A stretch of 64,000 bases of DNA from Gordionus sp. m RMFG-2023 (Eukaryota; Nematomorpha; Gordioida; Chordodea; Parachordodidae): the NCBI RefSeq assembly GCF_954871325.1, contig NC_088779.1:16680846-16744845 (forward strand), in the 5' to 3' direction. The notes under the pieces were generated by a model, which searched no databases, was not told the DNA's origin, and saw only the letters and a list, made by a program, of their open reading frames with translations. The first letter of the stretch is position 1. Every line of letters begins with the position of its first letter. Positions 48,420-61,123 of this stretch are shown piece after piece. Both the position numbers and the translations under genes were made by a program.

Positions 48420-49085
48420 TTTTTGAGAGTTTCAGAAATTACGGCCAAGTTTTTAATTTTTTAAAAAGAGTTTGAAAATTGAATACTTATTGGTTAATTC
48501 ATATTTTAAAAAATACCCCCAATAGAAATAGGAAGTTGATTTTTTTGGTATTCATCGCAGTCATTTTCAAAGAAATTTAATTTAAAAGATGGCCCCCAAT
48601 TTAAAGCGAGAAATATTATTAGCTCGTTCAGTCATTTTAATCCCAAACTTTTCATTTAAACATTGGCCCAATTTTGGAAGCGAGGTATAAATATTTTAGC
48701 TTTCAAATTAATCGCATTCTGTTTAATCCGAGTTATTTTCAATATATTTTCATAGAAAAAATGGGCACAAATATTTTTGAAGCGAGAAATGAATATTATT
48801 AAATGTCAGATTAATTGCAGTATTTTTAATTCCTATCCTTATGATTGAATTTCAAATATTATGGCCCCAATTTTTTTTTTGATCATTTAATAGCAGTCAT
48901 CTTAAAAATTATTTTCAAACATCGATTATTATAGAAAAAAATAGCCAACCAATGTTTATGAAACATTAACATTATTACCATCCATATTAATTAATCAGTA
49001 AATTTAATAGCATATATTTTCAAGATCAATTATCAAATAAAATATGACCGTCAATGCTTTTAAAAGGAGAAAACTATGAAGCCAT
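48420..49085. repeat. Diverged ~100-bp tandem repeat
   Basis: Words of the form TGGCCC(A/C)AATTTTTGAAGCGAGAAAT-ATTA and a following ATTAATCGCAGTCATTTT recur about six times at 90-120-bp spacing. The copies are strongly diverged. Confidence 0.5.
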
Positions 49086-49124
49086 CATTCTATAACCTAG
49101 TCATTTTATAACGGTTGCAATACA

Positions 49125-49441
49125 GTAGTGTCTACATGGCCGGGGTGGGTAGGAGCTCCAAAATATGTTGGCATTTGGGGGTGGGTAGGTATAGATTTTT
49201 GAGGGTAGATATTTTTTGAGGGGGTAGATATTTTTTGAGGGGGTAGATATTAATTTTTGGGGGTATTAATTTTTGGGGGGTATTGACTTGAATTATATTC
49301 TTTTTAAATCAATAATTGATACGATTTACTATAGAATCGTGGTTTGGCGAATATCGCGGCCGAAGGCCACGGTTTTAGGGGGTAGGGGTAGATTTTGTAG
49401 GAGAGTTTGCCTCCATCAAATTTTCTGCCGTGTAGACGCTG
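49125..49441 (+). mobile_element. 317-bp MITE derived from the 16-kb hAT element
   Basis: GCAATACA flanks both sides (49,117-49,124 and 49,442-49,449), an exact 8-bp target duplication. The left end GTGTCTACATGGCCGGGG with G-rich subterminal repeats, and the right end AATATCGCGGCCGAAGGCC...CCTCCATCAAATTTTCTGCC(G)TGTAGACGCTG, match the two ends of 16,009-23,471. It is therefore an internal-deletion derivative that the large element's transposase could have moved. It lies in the long intron of the Beat-like gene. Confidence 0.9.
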
Positions 49442-49449
49442 GCAATACA

Positions 49450-50290
49450 TGTGATCAGGGGCATAGCCTAGCTAGGTGCTTTGAGTTCTGCATTAACACT
49501 AATTTTGAAAAATAGATTAACACCATTTTTTTTAAATTAAAATAATTAAATAATAATCCTACGAGATTCTAGTTATGTTAAATACTATCAAGTCAACATA
49601 TAGCAATAATAGGCAATCTGATTAAACAGCACACCAATTAATTTTAGAGCAATAAAATTCCTTTTTTTATATAAGTGGTGGAAGAACACGGTGGCCTCCG
49701 ATCTATTATATACAAGATGAGTAAATTTTCAAAAAAATGTTTTAGAATATAAATAAAAATACACAAGAAGAAAGTATTTAAATATGAATACAAATATATG
49801 TTTTAAATATAAATATTAAATACCTACAAAATATTTCATAAAATGTATTCTAATATTAATACTTTGACGTAAATTTTGCACAAATAAATACTTTGGCGAA
49901 TACTTTTTCAAGTCAGTTTAATAGATCACTATAAAATTATTTTTAGCTTAAATAATATTTTTATTAATGACCATTTTCAAAATTCTAATAATTATGTAAT
50001 TCATCTTATCGAAAATGTTCCATTTGAGATAGAAAAATATATTAATAATTTTGGTATATTGGAGACTACATCCAAAAAAACCAGTTTAATTCAACTAAAT
50101 TGATTAACAATATCGCCAATATTTTTCATGGCTGTTAAAGTCTTTGTCAATTGATATAATTCGGCAAATACTTTTTTATGATGGATAGCGGTAGCGCGCA
50201 ACTTTTTTTGACAAATAACGATAACGGTCGGATTAATTAAACAGGCTTAAAAATTTACTCAATCTTTCTATTCAAGGTCCAAAGATTTTA
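49450..50290. other. Intronic A+T-rich DNA
   Basis: No gene or element ends seen. GATAGCGGTAGCGCGCAAC near 50,185 resembles the end word of the 37.9-39.3-kb element. Confidence 0.3.
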
Positions 50291-50294
50291 CAAA

Positions 50295-50543
50295 TTAAAA
50301 TTTTAATTGAAATGAGAGTATATTTATCCTTTTCAGTATTAAATACAAAATCCAATAATATAGGTGTAAAATGACTTGAATAAAAAATAATGTTGGATAA
50401 TGACAAAACATATTATGTACTAATGATAGAATTTCATACAAAAACAATCGATAGAATAAACCAAAAAGGAAGTTAATATAAAATGAATTAGCCATATCTA
50501 CAATGAAGCAGATAGTTGCCCTAACTATAATAATAGCCAACAA
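50295..50543 (-). other. Hydrophobic open stretch, unassigned
   Basis: An 82-residue minus-strand reading contains two or three hydrophobic runs (LAIIIVRATICFIV, FLFGLFYRLFLYEILSL, LYYWILYLIL). It lies in an intron of the Beat-like gene and could be an unrelated exon or chance. I see no splice pair or family signature, and A+T-rich DNA often gives hydrophobic frames. Confidence 0.2.
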
Positions 50544-51003
50544 ATTTATTCTTTTTTGGTTATCTGGTCAAACAACCCTATGATTAAAATAAACCAGATT
50601 GTTATTAATTATAAATTAAATAATTAAATTCTCCTTGTTGGGCTATGTTATTTTAAACTAAATGTAAATTTTTATGTGCCAAACTACAACATTTAGCTGG
50701 GTCATAGAGCTAAGGAGATAACATGATGACGCTTTCCCCTCCTACGGAAATTTGCCTGATTTCGTAAATATCATTTTAAGCAGCCCATCCCCTCCCCCCT
50801 CTCAAAAAACGATATATATATATAAAATTATATCGTTTCAAAAATAGAAGAAATATAAGTATATATTTTTTAAAATTATTTAAAAATTTTAATGTAACAA
50901 AGCCAAAGACCTATAATAAATTAGAAAATCACTATATGTTGACTTGACATTAACTAACATTAACCAATAATTTGTTTAAAATGATATATTGGGGATTTAG
51001 GAT

Positions 51004-51200
51004 TTAAATCAAATATATCATTTTAATATAAAAATTTTCTAAAAGTTTATTTAAATAATCGACAATATAATCATCATCGGTTCCAAAATTATTTGTATTT
51101 GAAAAGGGTAAATTTCTTGCAGCGTAAACTCTCCAAAGTCTTCTGTCAATCTGCTCACATAAATAATTAATATGAAAATGACAAGATATGACATTATTTG
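51004..51200 (-). other. Exon-like open stretch, unassigned
   Basis: After a TTTATGTGAGCAG acceptor-like site the minus strand reads IDRRLWRVYAARNLPFSNTN and then NFGTDDDYIVDYLNKLLENF to a stop. Composition is more protein-like than the surrounding frames. It lies between the Ig2 and stalk exons, but its phase does not fit the phase-1 end at 51,856. It may be part of another gene, an alternative end, or a transposon piece. Confidence 0.3.
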
Positions 51201-51855
51201 AATTATAAAAAATGTTCAAAATTTTTAATAAAATTTGTTTATTTTTTAACGAACATTTTTTTAAAAAAAATGGAGTATACGATCCATTTCCAATATATAT
51301 TAAGACTTAAGAGATAAGATCACGCTATAGCTTCCAATCAACTATTTATTATACTTGTAGTATTCACCTGCTTCGATTTGATCTTTGATGGATTCGAATC
51401 TTCTTAAAATATATCTTCTTAAAGAAATAAAAAAGGTACGAGTAACAAACGCATTTCTTATAAATAATTAATTTTTAAATTGGCTAGAAAAAATAAAAAA
51501 ATTTGCAACCCTTCCAAAATCAAGGGGACAAAATTACCATCCCAAATAAGCCTTTCCATAATTTATTTAAAAAAACACGCCTGTTATAACAATTGGATGA
51601 TTAAAATTTAGAAAATAGTTTTATTGAGAAATTTATGTAAATAGATTTCCCCAGAACGTGGCTAAGCTTGTGACCTTATTTCAAATAAAAGTATCTCCCA
51701 TTTTATAATATAGTATAATTTTTTTATCGATTTAACCCTTTGGAAAATTTAATCTTATAACTTTTATTCAATTAATTACAAAAAAAATTTGTAATTCATA
51801 AACTTTTATAAAATTACATTCAAATATGTCAGTTTAGCTCATATAATGTAATTAC

Positions 51856-52237
51856 TTGTGACTTCAATAGTTCTTATCCATTCCTTAGGCTGCTGTCTAA
51901 ACATAGTAGCTCTACAAACTAGCTTTGCACCATGTAAATTTGTCAATCCAATTAATTTAATTTTCAACACTGATGTTGAAGTACCAGTTAAAGGATCAGT
52001 AAGAGTTAAATTCAATGGTATATTTTCCCTGTATTATTAATATTATAATATATGATAATATTTGCCAACATTAAAAAAAACTAAGTTACTTTTGAGCGGG
52101 GTTATCATTTATTAACCACATAAGTTTAGCTGGGGGACTTGAATTGCTTGATTGGCAAGTATATATAGCAGTTTCACCAATCATTAAAGGCTTAAAATCT
52201 TCAATAACCTTTAATCCATCTTTTTCATCAGGAGGAT
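51856..52237 (-). CDS. Second Ig domain of a Beat-like cell-surface protein (two exons)
   Basis: Minus-strand exons 52,090-52,237 and 51,856-52,028 flank a 61-nt GT-AG intron (acceptor ATAATACAG). The joint is phase 2 on both sides, keeping frame. The reading has PLMIGETAIYTCQSSNSSPP and then AKLMWLINDNPAQ, with the first Ig Cys and core Trp. The second exon has LTDPLTGTSTSVLKIKL and NLHGAKLVCRATM, with the second Cys. C-S-x-S-x-P-A-x-L-x-W-x-I-N, then S-V-L-x-L, then K-L-x-C-x-A, is the pattern of Beat-family second Ig domains, which act in neuron adhesion through Sidestep partners in insects. It ends in phase 1, matching the stalk exon at 43,630. Gypsy element C begins 65 bp upstream of this acceptor. 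Confidence 0.75.
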
Positions 52238-53477
52238 CTATATTAATCCATATTTAATCATATTCATTTTAAAGAAATATAAAAAAATTGTTAAACATAT
52301 CTGTCGCAGTTGTTCAATAAAATATTGCGAAGAATAATATTTTTTATTTTAATGAACGTCAATCAATATATTAATGTGTTATTTTAATTTATTTTTTTAT
52401 AAAATATGGATTATATTTTTCAAGGATTTGAATTGAAAAATAAAAATATTATCTGGAAGAAGATTTTGTGTTTGAAAGTTAGTTGTGGTTTTTAGGGGTT
52501 TGTGTAGTGTTGCACGTGACCAGGATGTCGAATTCTGGTAGATACGGTACTTAAATAAACAGGTAAGTAAATATTTCACATACATTTTAATTTTATTTTT
52601 TTATTTAATGGTAAATTATAACACAATGTAACTGGTTGAAGCCTGAATTTTATTTTGAATAAGGATTTTTGTAGGATCATTATATAGAAATTATTAATGT
52701 TTTTGAAGTAATGATAAAATTGATAAACAATTTTTTAGCCCTATTTAAAAGGGAAAAATGAAAATATTTATTTTTGGAATAAGAATTTTTGGATGATTTT
52801 ATATTAATTATTACTATTTTAAAGTAATAATAAAGTAAGTAAACAAATTTTTATAGTCTATTTAAAAGGGAAAAAGGGAACATGTTTTTTTAATGTTACT
52901 TTTTAACCTTAAAAAAATAATTTGGTGGAAATCTGGAAATGCTAAGAGTTGAATTCATATAATATACATCAATTTGGTAACTTAGAAGGTTGAGCGACAG
53001 GACTTTTATATTAATTTGGAAATGAACATAATATTTTTGATTTATAAAGAGTTTTTGGTCATAAAGTTTGGGATATAATCAGGGTTTCGAACCGTTTAGT
53101 ATAACGGTTCGGTTCGTTCCGGTTTTTAGTTTAAAATTTTATAAAGGTTTTGTTCCATTTCGGTTTTTAAAAAAAAAATCATATCGGTTCGGTTTATAAT
53201 TTATAACGGTTCTTTTCGGTTTGTTCCGGTTTTTATAAATTTAATTTTAAAAAAAATTAATCATTAACCATGTATATATTAATTTTAGAGAAAAATCTTT
53301 TTAGTTTATAATTTCTTATTTAATTTATCCATGATAATCTAATAGATATTTTTATTAAATTTAGGAAATATAAATTAGACAAATTAGTTTTTTTTATTTC
53401 ATAAATAAATAAGATAAAAACAAACATGCGTAAATACAATAATCAATAAAATAATATGTATACTATACTATTTAGGT

Positions 53478-55390
53478 TTAAAAAGAGAATTCGAACGGAT
53501 AACTAAAATTTTCTAATATTTCAGGATATAATTTAGTTCTCTGCGTAGAGAGTATAAACTTAAGGCTTGAAAATGCTCTTTCTACGGAGACCTGCGTAGC
53601 TGGAACTGCTAGCACAGTTATAGCTAACTTATAAAGTTCTGGCATACTATTCTTTACATTTTCCCAATAATTCAAAAGATTAGTATCTTTTTCTAATCTC
53701 TCTTTATTATCAAATGACCGAATTATATATTCTATTTCTATACATTTATTATAATTTTCGATACCCTGAGAATTATTCTTATTAAGACTTTCATGCGACT
53801 TTAATAAATCTTCAAAATCATCATCTAAATTATCCTTCGAATACGAACACGTAGGCATAGTATTTAGAATTTCAATATTCTGATTATTTATTCCAATTTT
53901 TACAAAGATGTTTTCTGGGATCTCTCTTTCTTCAAAAGTTAAAAATACATTATATCTAGGGTCGAGATAAATAGCAGAGCAAAAAACTTCATTTTTAAAA
54001 TTTATTTCTCATGCTTTCATCGTAGAAACTAAAAGTTTGGCAAATGGAGTGTCTACTTTACTCGTTTGCATGAGACATTTGATCCACGCAGCATAAAAAT
54101 CGCCCATTGTCAATTGTTCACTTTGTAAATATTTTGTCAAAACATAAGCTGGATATAAAGCTTTTAATATGTCACTAATTATTTCCCATTCATTCTCTGA
54201 TAAACATTTTTGATCGCTTTGGAGCGATATTTCTTAGCAAAAGCTTTTTAACTCTAGTAATCTCTCCAACATTAAATAGATAGAGTTCCATCTTGTGCAA
54301 CAATCTATTAGTGGTTTTTTCAAATTTAATTTTGAGAGAATAGCCATTGTTGTCTGATTTCTTATTTTTTTGCAGATGTTTCTTGCTTTATTTATAATGA
54401 CAATTTCATTTGAATTTTTAATGCAATCATTAATTGCTAATTGAAATGTATGTGAAGCACATCTAACACCTATTAATATGGGTCTGGCATTTGATGCAAG
54501 ATTAATATTTTCAATATTAAAAGGTTCTTTATTTTCATCATGAATTATATCATTATTATTTAAATCATCATTATCTATATCATTATTATTTAAATCATCA
54601 TTAATTAAATAATCGTTAAGGTCATCATCTTCATCATCTTCTTCATCGTGTAGTATTAATATCTTAATTAACTTAATCATATTTGCTGCATTATCGGTGG
54701 TTATTGTGTAAATCTGCTCAATTTTTATTTCATATTCTTTTAAAACATCTAGAATAGTTTTTTTAAGATATTCTGATGTGTGTCGTTCTTTAATCACTTT
54801 CATGCATAGAGTCCTTAATTTTATTTTTCCGTTATTTATAAATTAAATATTGATCCCCAATATGGACCTATCATATCTAGTTGCTATATCTAATTTTAAC
54901 GAAATAAGTTTTTGATACACTTCCTTTTTTATATTTTCCGAAAAATCTAACGCCATTTTTTTAATATTATTGCGTATATTTTCCGAATTGATAGTTAAAT
55001 TTCCACCCAATCCTATAATTATTGGATCTATAATATTTCGAAATGCTTTGTCGTCAATTTGGCCTACCATGAACTGTTATTAGCTCGGTGCAGGAGCGGA
55101 TTAAAGTTTCTTTATTTATATTGATTTGTATTGTAGTAGTGTTGGACTTAAAAGCATCTTGGATTGTATTATACTGGTTTGCAGTTTTCGTTATTTGAAT
55201 TTTTTTAATAGTCAAATTTTCTTTCTTTTTTCTTAATAATTTGAATTCCCTATTGTGGAATCTTTCTATATGTCGTTCAAGATTTGCAGCATGGTCTCCA
55301 GTTAAGATCTTACCACAATCTTCTATTTTACAAATAGATTGATTTTTTATGATATCTAATTTAAAAAGGAACGCAAAGGATTTGACTTTT
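53478..55390 (-). pseudogene. hAT transposase, broken
   Basis: In minus-strand order: a BED zinc finger (SICKIEDCGKI, then LERHIERFH) at about 55,200-55,345; a helical segment VGQIDDKAFRNIID (54,843-55,070); and the RNase-H core with YTITTDNAANM, CASHTFQLAINDCI and CCTRWNSIYLMLERL (54,234-54,803). YLDPRYNVFL and the dimerisation domain (LAITVLAVPATQVSVERAFS, then LSTQRTKL) follow at 53,478-53,860. An unusual Asp/Asn-rich insert (repeated DDLNNNDI) sits in the core. Breaks: a frame change near 55,072, loss of continuity at 54,803-54,843, and a TGA at about 54,010. It is not expected to be active but retains all main domains. Confidence 0.85.
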
Positions 55391-55516
55391 CCCGAACCAT
55401 TTAATAGATAACTAAAAAGCTATATGATAATAGATGAAAATCTTTTATTATATAAATAGAATAAATAAAAAGCTTAATAGAAACAATTTTACCTTCATTT
55501 TTATTTTTTTAAATAA

Positions 55517-56485
55517 CTTGGATTATAGAATTTAAATGACAATAAATAAAATGGTCAGCAATAAATATTTTAATGATATAATAATTTTTTATTTAGAAAA
55601 ATCATATTTTTTTTTAAATTCAAAATTCTAATATTTATTATTAAAATAATATGTTAGTTAGCATTTACCATTATCATATATGCAAAATAAAAAAAAATAT
55701 GATTAAAGAATGGCATTTGTAATGAATATTTTTCTAAATCTGTATTTTTAAATAATAAAAATCTTACTATAAATCTTCAGTTTAAATAAGTTAACTAACA
55801 TTGCATTAAATTATTTTATACTTTTATTTATTTGTGTTTTATATTAAATAGACTTACATTTAAAAATAGGAATTACATTTTGATGTTAAACTAAATATAA
55901 CTAGTATAGTTTAATTCAAATTACCCACTCTGATATATTCTATATAAACTAAGATAAACTTTTTTTGAATATATCAATTAATAAGAAATTATTGTAAAAC
56001 AATATTATATAAAAATTGGTCAGTACTTTATTTCTGTTAGATGTTAATATAATATGACAGAATAGATAATTTAAGTTAAACTATAGTATTTATATTTAGT
56101 TTAACATCAAAATGTAATTCCTATTTTTAATTCACTGTAAGTTTATTTAAATATAAAACACATTAATAAATAAATAAAAGTATAAAAATAATTTAATGCA
56201 ATGTTAATTAACTTATTTAAACGATTTATAGTAAGATTTTTATTATTTAAAAATACAGATTTAGAAAAATATTCATTACAAATGCCATTCTTTAATCATA
56301 TTTTTTTATTTTGCATATATGTTAATGGTAAATGCTAACTAACATATTATAATAATAAATAATTTATAATATTAGAATTCTGAATTTAAAAAAACAATGA
56401 TTATAAATAAAAAATTATTATATCATTAAAATATTGCTGACTATTTTATTTATTGTCATTTAAATTCTATGATCCAAGTTTTTAT
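55517..56485. repeat. Large palindrome inside the hAT element, ~0.43-kb arms
   Basis: Left arm about 55,517-55,950 and right arm about 56,065-56,485 are reverse complements (for example AAGAATGGCATTTGTAATGA with TCATTACAAATGCCATTCTT) around a ~110-bp centre. It lies between the BED-finger coding region and the right end. Confidence 0.85.
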
Positions 56486-56616
56486 AATGAGATAAAAAAT
56501 TTAATTTAGCCAAGAATAATTATGTCTGATTTTAAGATATCTTATCTAATTAACAGATAAATTGTCTAATCTCTTATAAATTAAGTATTTAAAGAAAAAA
56601 CAACAAACCTGGTATT

Positions 56617-56735
56617 ATTTGATATATAATGTTGATAATATAAAAATATTTAATTTGATATATAATGTTGATAATATAAAAATATTTAATTTGATATATA
56701 ATGTTGATAATATGGAAATATTTAATTTGAAAAGA
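56617..56735. repeat. 36-bp tandem repeat, three copies
   Basis: The unit GATATATAATGTTGATAATA with TAAAAATATTTAATTT after it repeats three times with one or two differences, inside the hAT element. Confidence 0.85.
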
Positions 56736-58489
56736 AATCACCAATTTAAAAAATGCCCCCAAGGAAAATTAAAATTTTAAATTTAGGTTAATAATTTAAA
56801 ATTAATTATTTTTAAAACCGTTTTGAACCGGTTAAAATATTTATAACGGTTCGGTTCGCTCTTTTAATATTTTCTTCATAACGGTTCGGTTAAGGTTACG
56901 GTTCAGAAAATCATAACGGTTCGGTTAAGGTTACGGTTCAGAAAATCATAACGGTTCATTCCGGTTTTGCGGTTCGGTTCGGTTCGGTTCGAACCCCTGG
57001 ATATAATTGATTGTGTATTTACGATATTATTTGGAGTAATATATGTGTTATTCATTATATGTAAAATTCTGATAAAGAAATTTACCGAGGAAGTGACCAA
57101 GGTATATAGTAATTGGAAGAAAGACAATGTGGTGTCGGATAATCTGTGCGATATTATGGAATATGGGGAGGGGTTTGTTTGTTTTTTTTTTCTTTTACAA
57201 TTTATTAAATATTTCTGTCTAATTTTGGCAGGTTTTTATTTTAAGGATTTGTTAATCATATATTTTAATTAAAGAGATCAGGAGGAGAAGAGTTCAGTAA
57301 CATATGTATTTTTTATTTTTAACAAAGTTCATTGAGCTGAAAATTTATTTATTTTTTTCCCTCCCGGCAAAAGAAAAAGAAAACAAATTTCGTTAGGTAC
57401 TTAATTATTTGATTAATTCTCGGGAGAAGGAATAATTGAATAAGGGAATGCACATGTTCGGTAATTTTTTTTAAAAAATAAATTAGTTAAAAGTTTTATC
57501 TTTGTGGGTAAATGTCGTGGTTGGAATTTAACTACTCTTCAATTAAAATAAGAAAAGAAACGCTTATCGGGTGATGTATATCATATTAATAAAGTTCACC
57601 AAAATTAAACAATTTATCAGGCCTGACTTGGTTCAATAATTGATTAATGTAAAATTAACTTAGCCTGGTACAATTTATTTCAATTTTTTTAATATCCAAG
57701 TACAGTTTATAGAATTTCCTTTATATTTGTTTATTTTCTTTGAATGGACATTATTAATAATCATTCACTAATTCACCACAAAATCATTTTAAAGCAAAAT
57801 TATACTTTAACAACAGAAAATTTAACCTTGTGATGTTATATAACCCGGCCCCGCCATACATATAAGATGTCTTTAAATAATATTGATATTCACTTCGACA
57901 TAGTAATTGCATTATTGATGATAATATTGTTTTTGTTAAAGAAAAATTTAGAGATGCAAGAGAGTGAATCATTTTTTTTAAGAACAAAAATGTAATTATT
58001 TTGCCATTCAATTGTTTAAATTTTAAATAGGTTTTGGGAAATTATTTATTTATTCGACCAATACCAGGGGCGATAAAAACAAGTCAAAAGTCGATACAAT
58101 TCAAAGGTGCTATTCTATAAATGATAAAGAAAAGACCAATGCCAAAACTACGATAATGGATAAATATGAAGATCGATAACTTCCAAATTCATAGAGTAGA
58201 TGGACACTGGGCTTATGAGGGGTGGGTGTGTAGCAGTTATTCAATAAAATACTGCAAAGAATAATACTTTTTTTAATTAACGTCCATCAATATATTTTTG
58301 TGTTATTTTAATTTATTTTTTATATAAAATGTGGATTATTATATGTATTATTCTTGGATTTGAATTGAAAAATAAAAATGTTATCTGGAAGAAGATTTTG
58401 TGTTTGACAAGTTAGTTATGTTTTTTTGGGGGGGGGGGGGGATTGTATAATATTCAATTCTAAAAATTTTTTTTAAATTCATTAATTAA

Positions 58490-59000
58490 TATTAATTTTA
58501 TAAAAAAATAACATAAGCTATTTTTAATGTAAAAATAAAATAGTGTTTTAAATCATTTTTCGTCATTTACAAAAAAATTTTTGAAATTAATAAATTTGAA
58601 TAAAAAAATTTTCAAAATTTATTTATTGGGTAATTTTATAAACTAGTAATATAATATGTTTTATTAAAATAATTTATGTTTTTTTTGTTAGTTATATTTT
58701 TTTGGTTTTTTTTCCATTTTTTTGATAAAAAAAATAATGGAAGATTTCGGGCATGTTTCATAATTTTATTAATTTGCAAAAATTTATAAAATAGTGAGGT
58801 TTCTTTTAAAACATTTTGGACACAACTTTAATATTACTTACTAGTTTTTTTCATATTAATTACCCAAAAAATTAATTTTGAGTAAATTTTTATTTAAATT
58901 TATTAATTTTTTTTTTATTTTTAAAATTTTTTTGTTAATGATGAAAAATGATTTAGAACACTATTTTATTTTTACATTAAAAATAGCTTATGTTATATAT
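58490..59000. repeat. Inverted repeat, ~160-190-bp arms (probable MITE)
   Basis: 58,497-58,686 and 58,842-58,997 are reverse complements: ACATAAGCTATTTTTAATGT...TAGTGTTTTAAATCATTTTT faces AAAAATGATTTAGAACACTA...TTACATTAAAAATAGCTTATGT. G runs lie outside on the left (58,431) and C runs on the right (59,080). It abuts the 3' LTR of element C. Confidence 0.7.
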
Positions 59001-61123
59001 TTCTTCAAAATTTATTTATTTGTATCTATTAGATTTTGAACACAGCCTAATCAAAAAGCCAATTCCTAGGGAAATTGCCGCCCCCCCCCCTCAGAGATTG
59101 GACTCAGAAAAATTGATGCCCGCAAAATTGACCCTCAAAAATATAAATAATAAAATCTGTTTTCTTAAAAAATTTAAGCTTATATTATTCGAAATATGGA
59201 ATCTACAAAAACGAATAATTAAAAAGTTTTTATAAAAGATGTTTTATTAGCTATTATGTGGGGATTCTCGAAATAAAGTGTCAATTTTCAGAAAAATATA
59301 TTTTGAATAATACAAAAAGTGCAAAAAAAAATTATTTTTAAAAAAAATCTAGGTGAGTCTAAATTTTAAAAAATTTAAAAACCAGTTAAAAAATGAATCC
59401 AACCCCCCCCCCCCCTTTTCCTCCCCTCCTCCCAGGAAAATCAAATATTTGCAAAACTTGTTGACTGAAGATAATTAAAATTATGTTATAATATTTATAT
59501 TTAAAGTAATTGAAAAAATTGCAGTTCGTTTTATCCTATCATATAATGACCCTACTGATCCTATCTGAGAAATGGCTTAAAAGAATTTCGCGAAATTCTA
59601 AATCTAAGCCTCATCCATAATTCATTATCATTTGCAAAATTTATCGATTGAAGATAATTAAAATTATATTTATAATACTCTCTATTTTTAAAGTGATTGG
59701 AAATATTTAGAACCAGGAAATAAACATTTTTTTAAGTAATCTCTATTCATAGTAATGAATTAGATAAAAAAAAAACTTTCATTGGGGTTTTGAAATAATA
59801 TACCACATTAACAGAAAAAAGCGAAATGTATAACTACCTTACTTTTTTGAGTAACATCGATAGCTCCAAATTGAGAAGTATTTGGAGATGAAAATTGCTA
59901 TTTATTAAATTTTCTGGAAAAAATTAGTTATGTGTCCTGCAAGCCCATTACAAGTCCCAGTTTGGTCGGGTAAATTTAATTTATATCAATAGATTTATTG
60001 AAAACCTATATAATAGATTCATTGGTAATCAAATTGATAGTATAGTATTCAATTACTATATTTTCAATTTTTCTAACTTATAAAATACAATCCAATATAT
60101 TTTTAAAGAAATAGATGATCAGTCAACCTAAAGGACGATAATGGCTTGTTGCCGCAAACATTTTCTTTAACTGTCTTAATTTATCACTACATGTTCTCTT
60201 TATAACCATCAGCTTCAACTTATTTCGTCCTGATATTTGCCTAATTTTTTAATTATTTGCGAATAAATTTTTTTATGAAAGTTACTCAGACTAAATAAAA
60301 ATTCTAAATGATAAATTAATCTCGATTTTATCATGTTTAAAAATATTTACAAAATTTATGGCATTTAATATCATGAAAGTAGTTGGATTTTCATTTTTGT
60401 ATATTTTTTAACAAATCTAAAAATAAAGGAGCGCTATAAAACGAACCGTGAAATGCTAAAAGTGCCCAGGGTGTTTTTCTAAATTCTCAAATTTTTATTT
60501 TTTAAATTTTATATAAATAAAAAACGAAAAGATTTTTACCGTAAATAATTACTACCGAAGAGATATGTTAAATTTTGAAAAATTTGCTTCATTTATCTTT
60601 TTTATAGCACTTCAATTTTTTGTGAATAATATAATCCCGGTGGTCTCCCCAATTATTCCATCCATGTTTTTATCCTGCCCTAACCTAGATAAAATTAAAC
60701 ATGCCCTCGTGAAGTAAAGGAAATTAGAACTATTAATTTCAAACTTTCTAAAAGTTTTCTAACTGGTTTATTATTATTTTTTGTCAGAAACTAAAAGATG
60801 TTATTCAAATTTATATAAATAATTTTTTGATAATAATGACATAAATTATTATAAAACATTTATAATCTTAAATAATAACTTAAGGATCATTAGTTTAAAA
60901 ATATTTTTTCTAGCAATTATCAATATAAAATTCCGTTTATTAATTTACTGAACTTATTAATACCGATTATAGAATATTAATAAGGTGTTACAAACATTCT
61001 ATATATCTCATGTCTATGAAAAAAAATATAACTATAATAATATAGTATAAAAAGAATTCGTTTAGAATCTGTCAGTGAGTTAATTAGTTATTATCTTTAT
61101 AAGAATGATTTTAAAAAAATACC
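59001..61123. other. Intronic A+T-rich DNA
   Basis: No gene seen. C runs at 59,081 and 59,402 look like remnants of G-rich transposon ends. A ~75-bp direct repeat (GAAGATAATTAAAATTATAT-type) occurs at 59,467 and 59,650. The open frame at 58,990-59,235 has no family resemblance. Confidence 0.35.

Larger units (their letters stand above)
53080..56999 (-). mobile_element. hAT transposon, 3,920 bp, perfect target duplication
   Basis: GATATAAT lies at 53,072-53,079 and 57,000-57,007. The ends are CAGGGTTTCGAACCG and CGGTTCGAACCCCTG, with AACGGTTCGGTTC subterminal repeats on both sides. The minus strand carries a nearly complete but broken transposase at 53,478-55,390. A 0.4-kb-arm palindrome (55.5-56.5 kb) and a 36-bp triplicate (56.62-56.73 kb) lie upstream of it. 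It inserted into element C after element C had entered the gene. Confidence 0.92.
52302..58450 (+). mobile_element. Gypsy-type LTR retroelement C, split by a hAT insertion
   Basis: The 5' LTR (52,302 to about 52,510, TGTCGCAGTTGTTCAATAAAA...) is followed by a CACGTGACCAGGAT leader resembling the primer-binding site of element B. The 3' LTR starts at 58,229 after a GAGGGGTGGGTG purine tract. Between them remain a leader, the short 5' open region with a hydrophobic segment (57.0-57.27 kb) and 3' non-coding sequence. Pol is missing, so this is a large internal deletion derivative. LTRs differ at many sites, so it is older than element A. It sits in an intron of the Beat-like gene and carries a 3,920-bp hAT element at 53,080-56,999. 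Confidence 0.75.

Noticed and set aside
50295-50543. Receptor-like membrane exon
   Set aside because: The hydrophobic runs lack any family signature or splice pair, so I left it unassigned.
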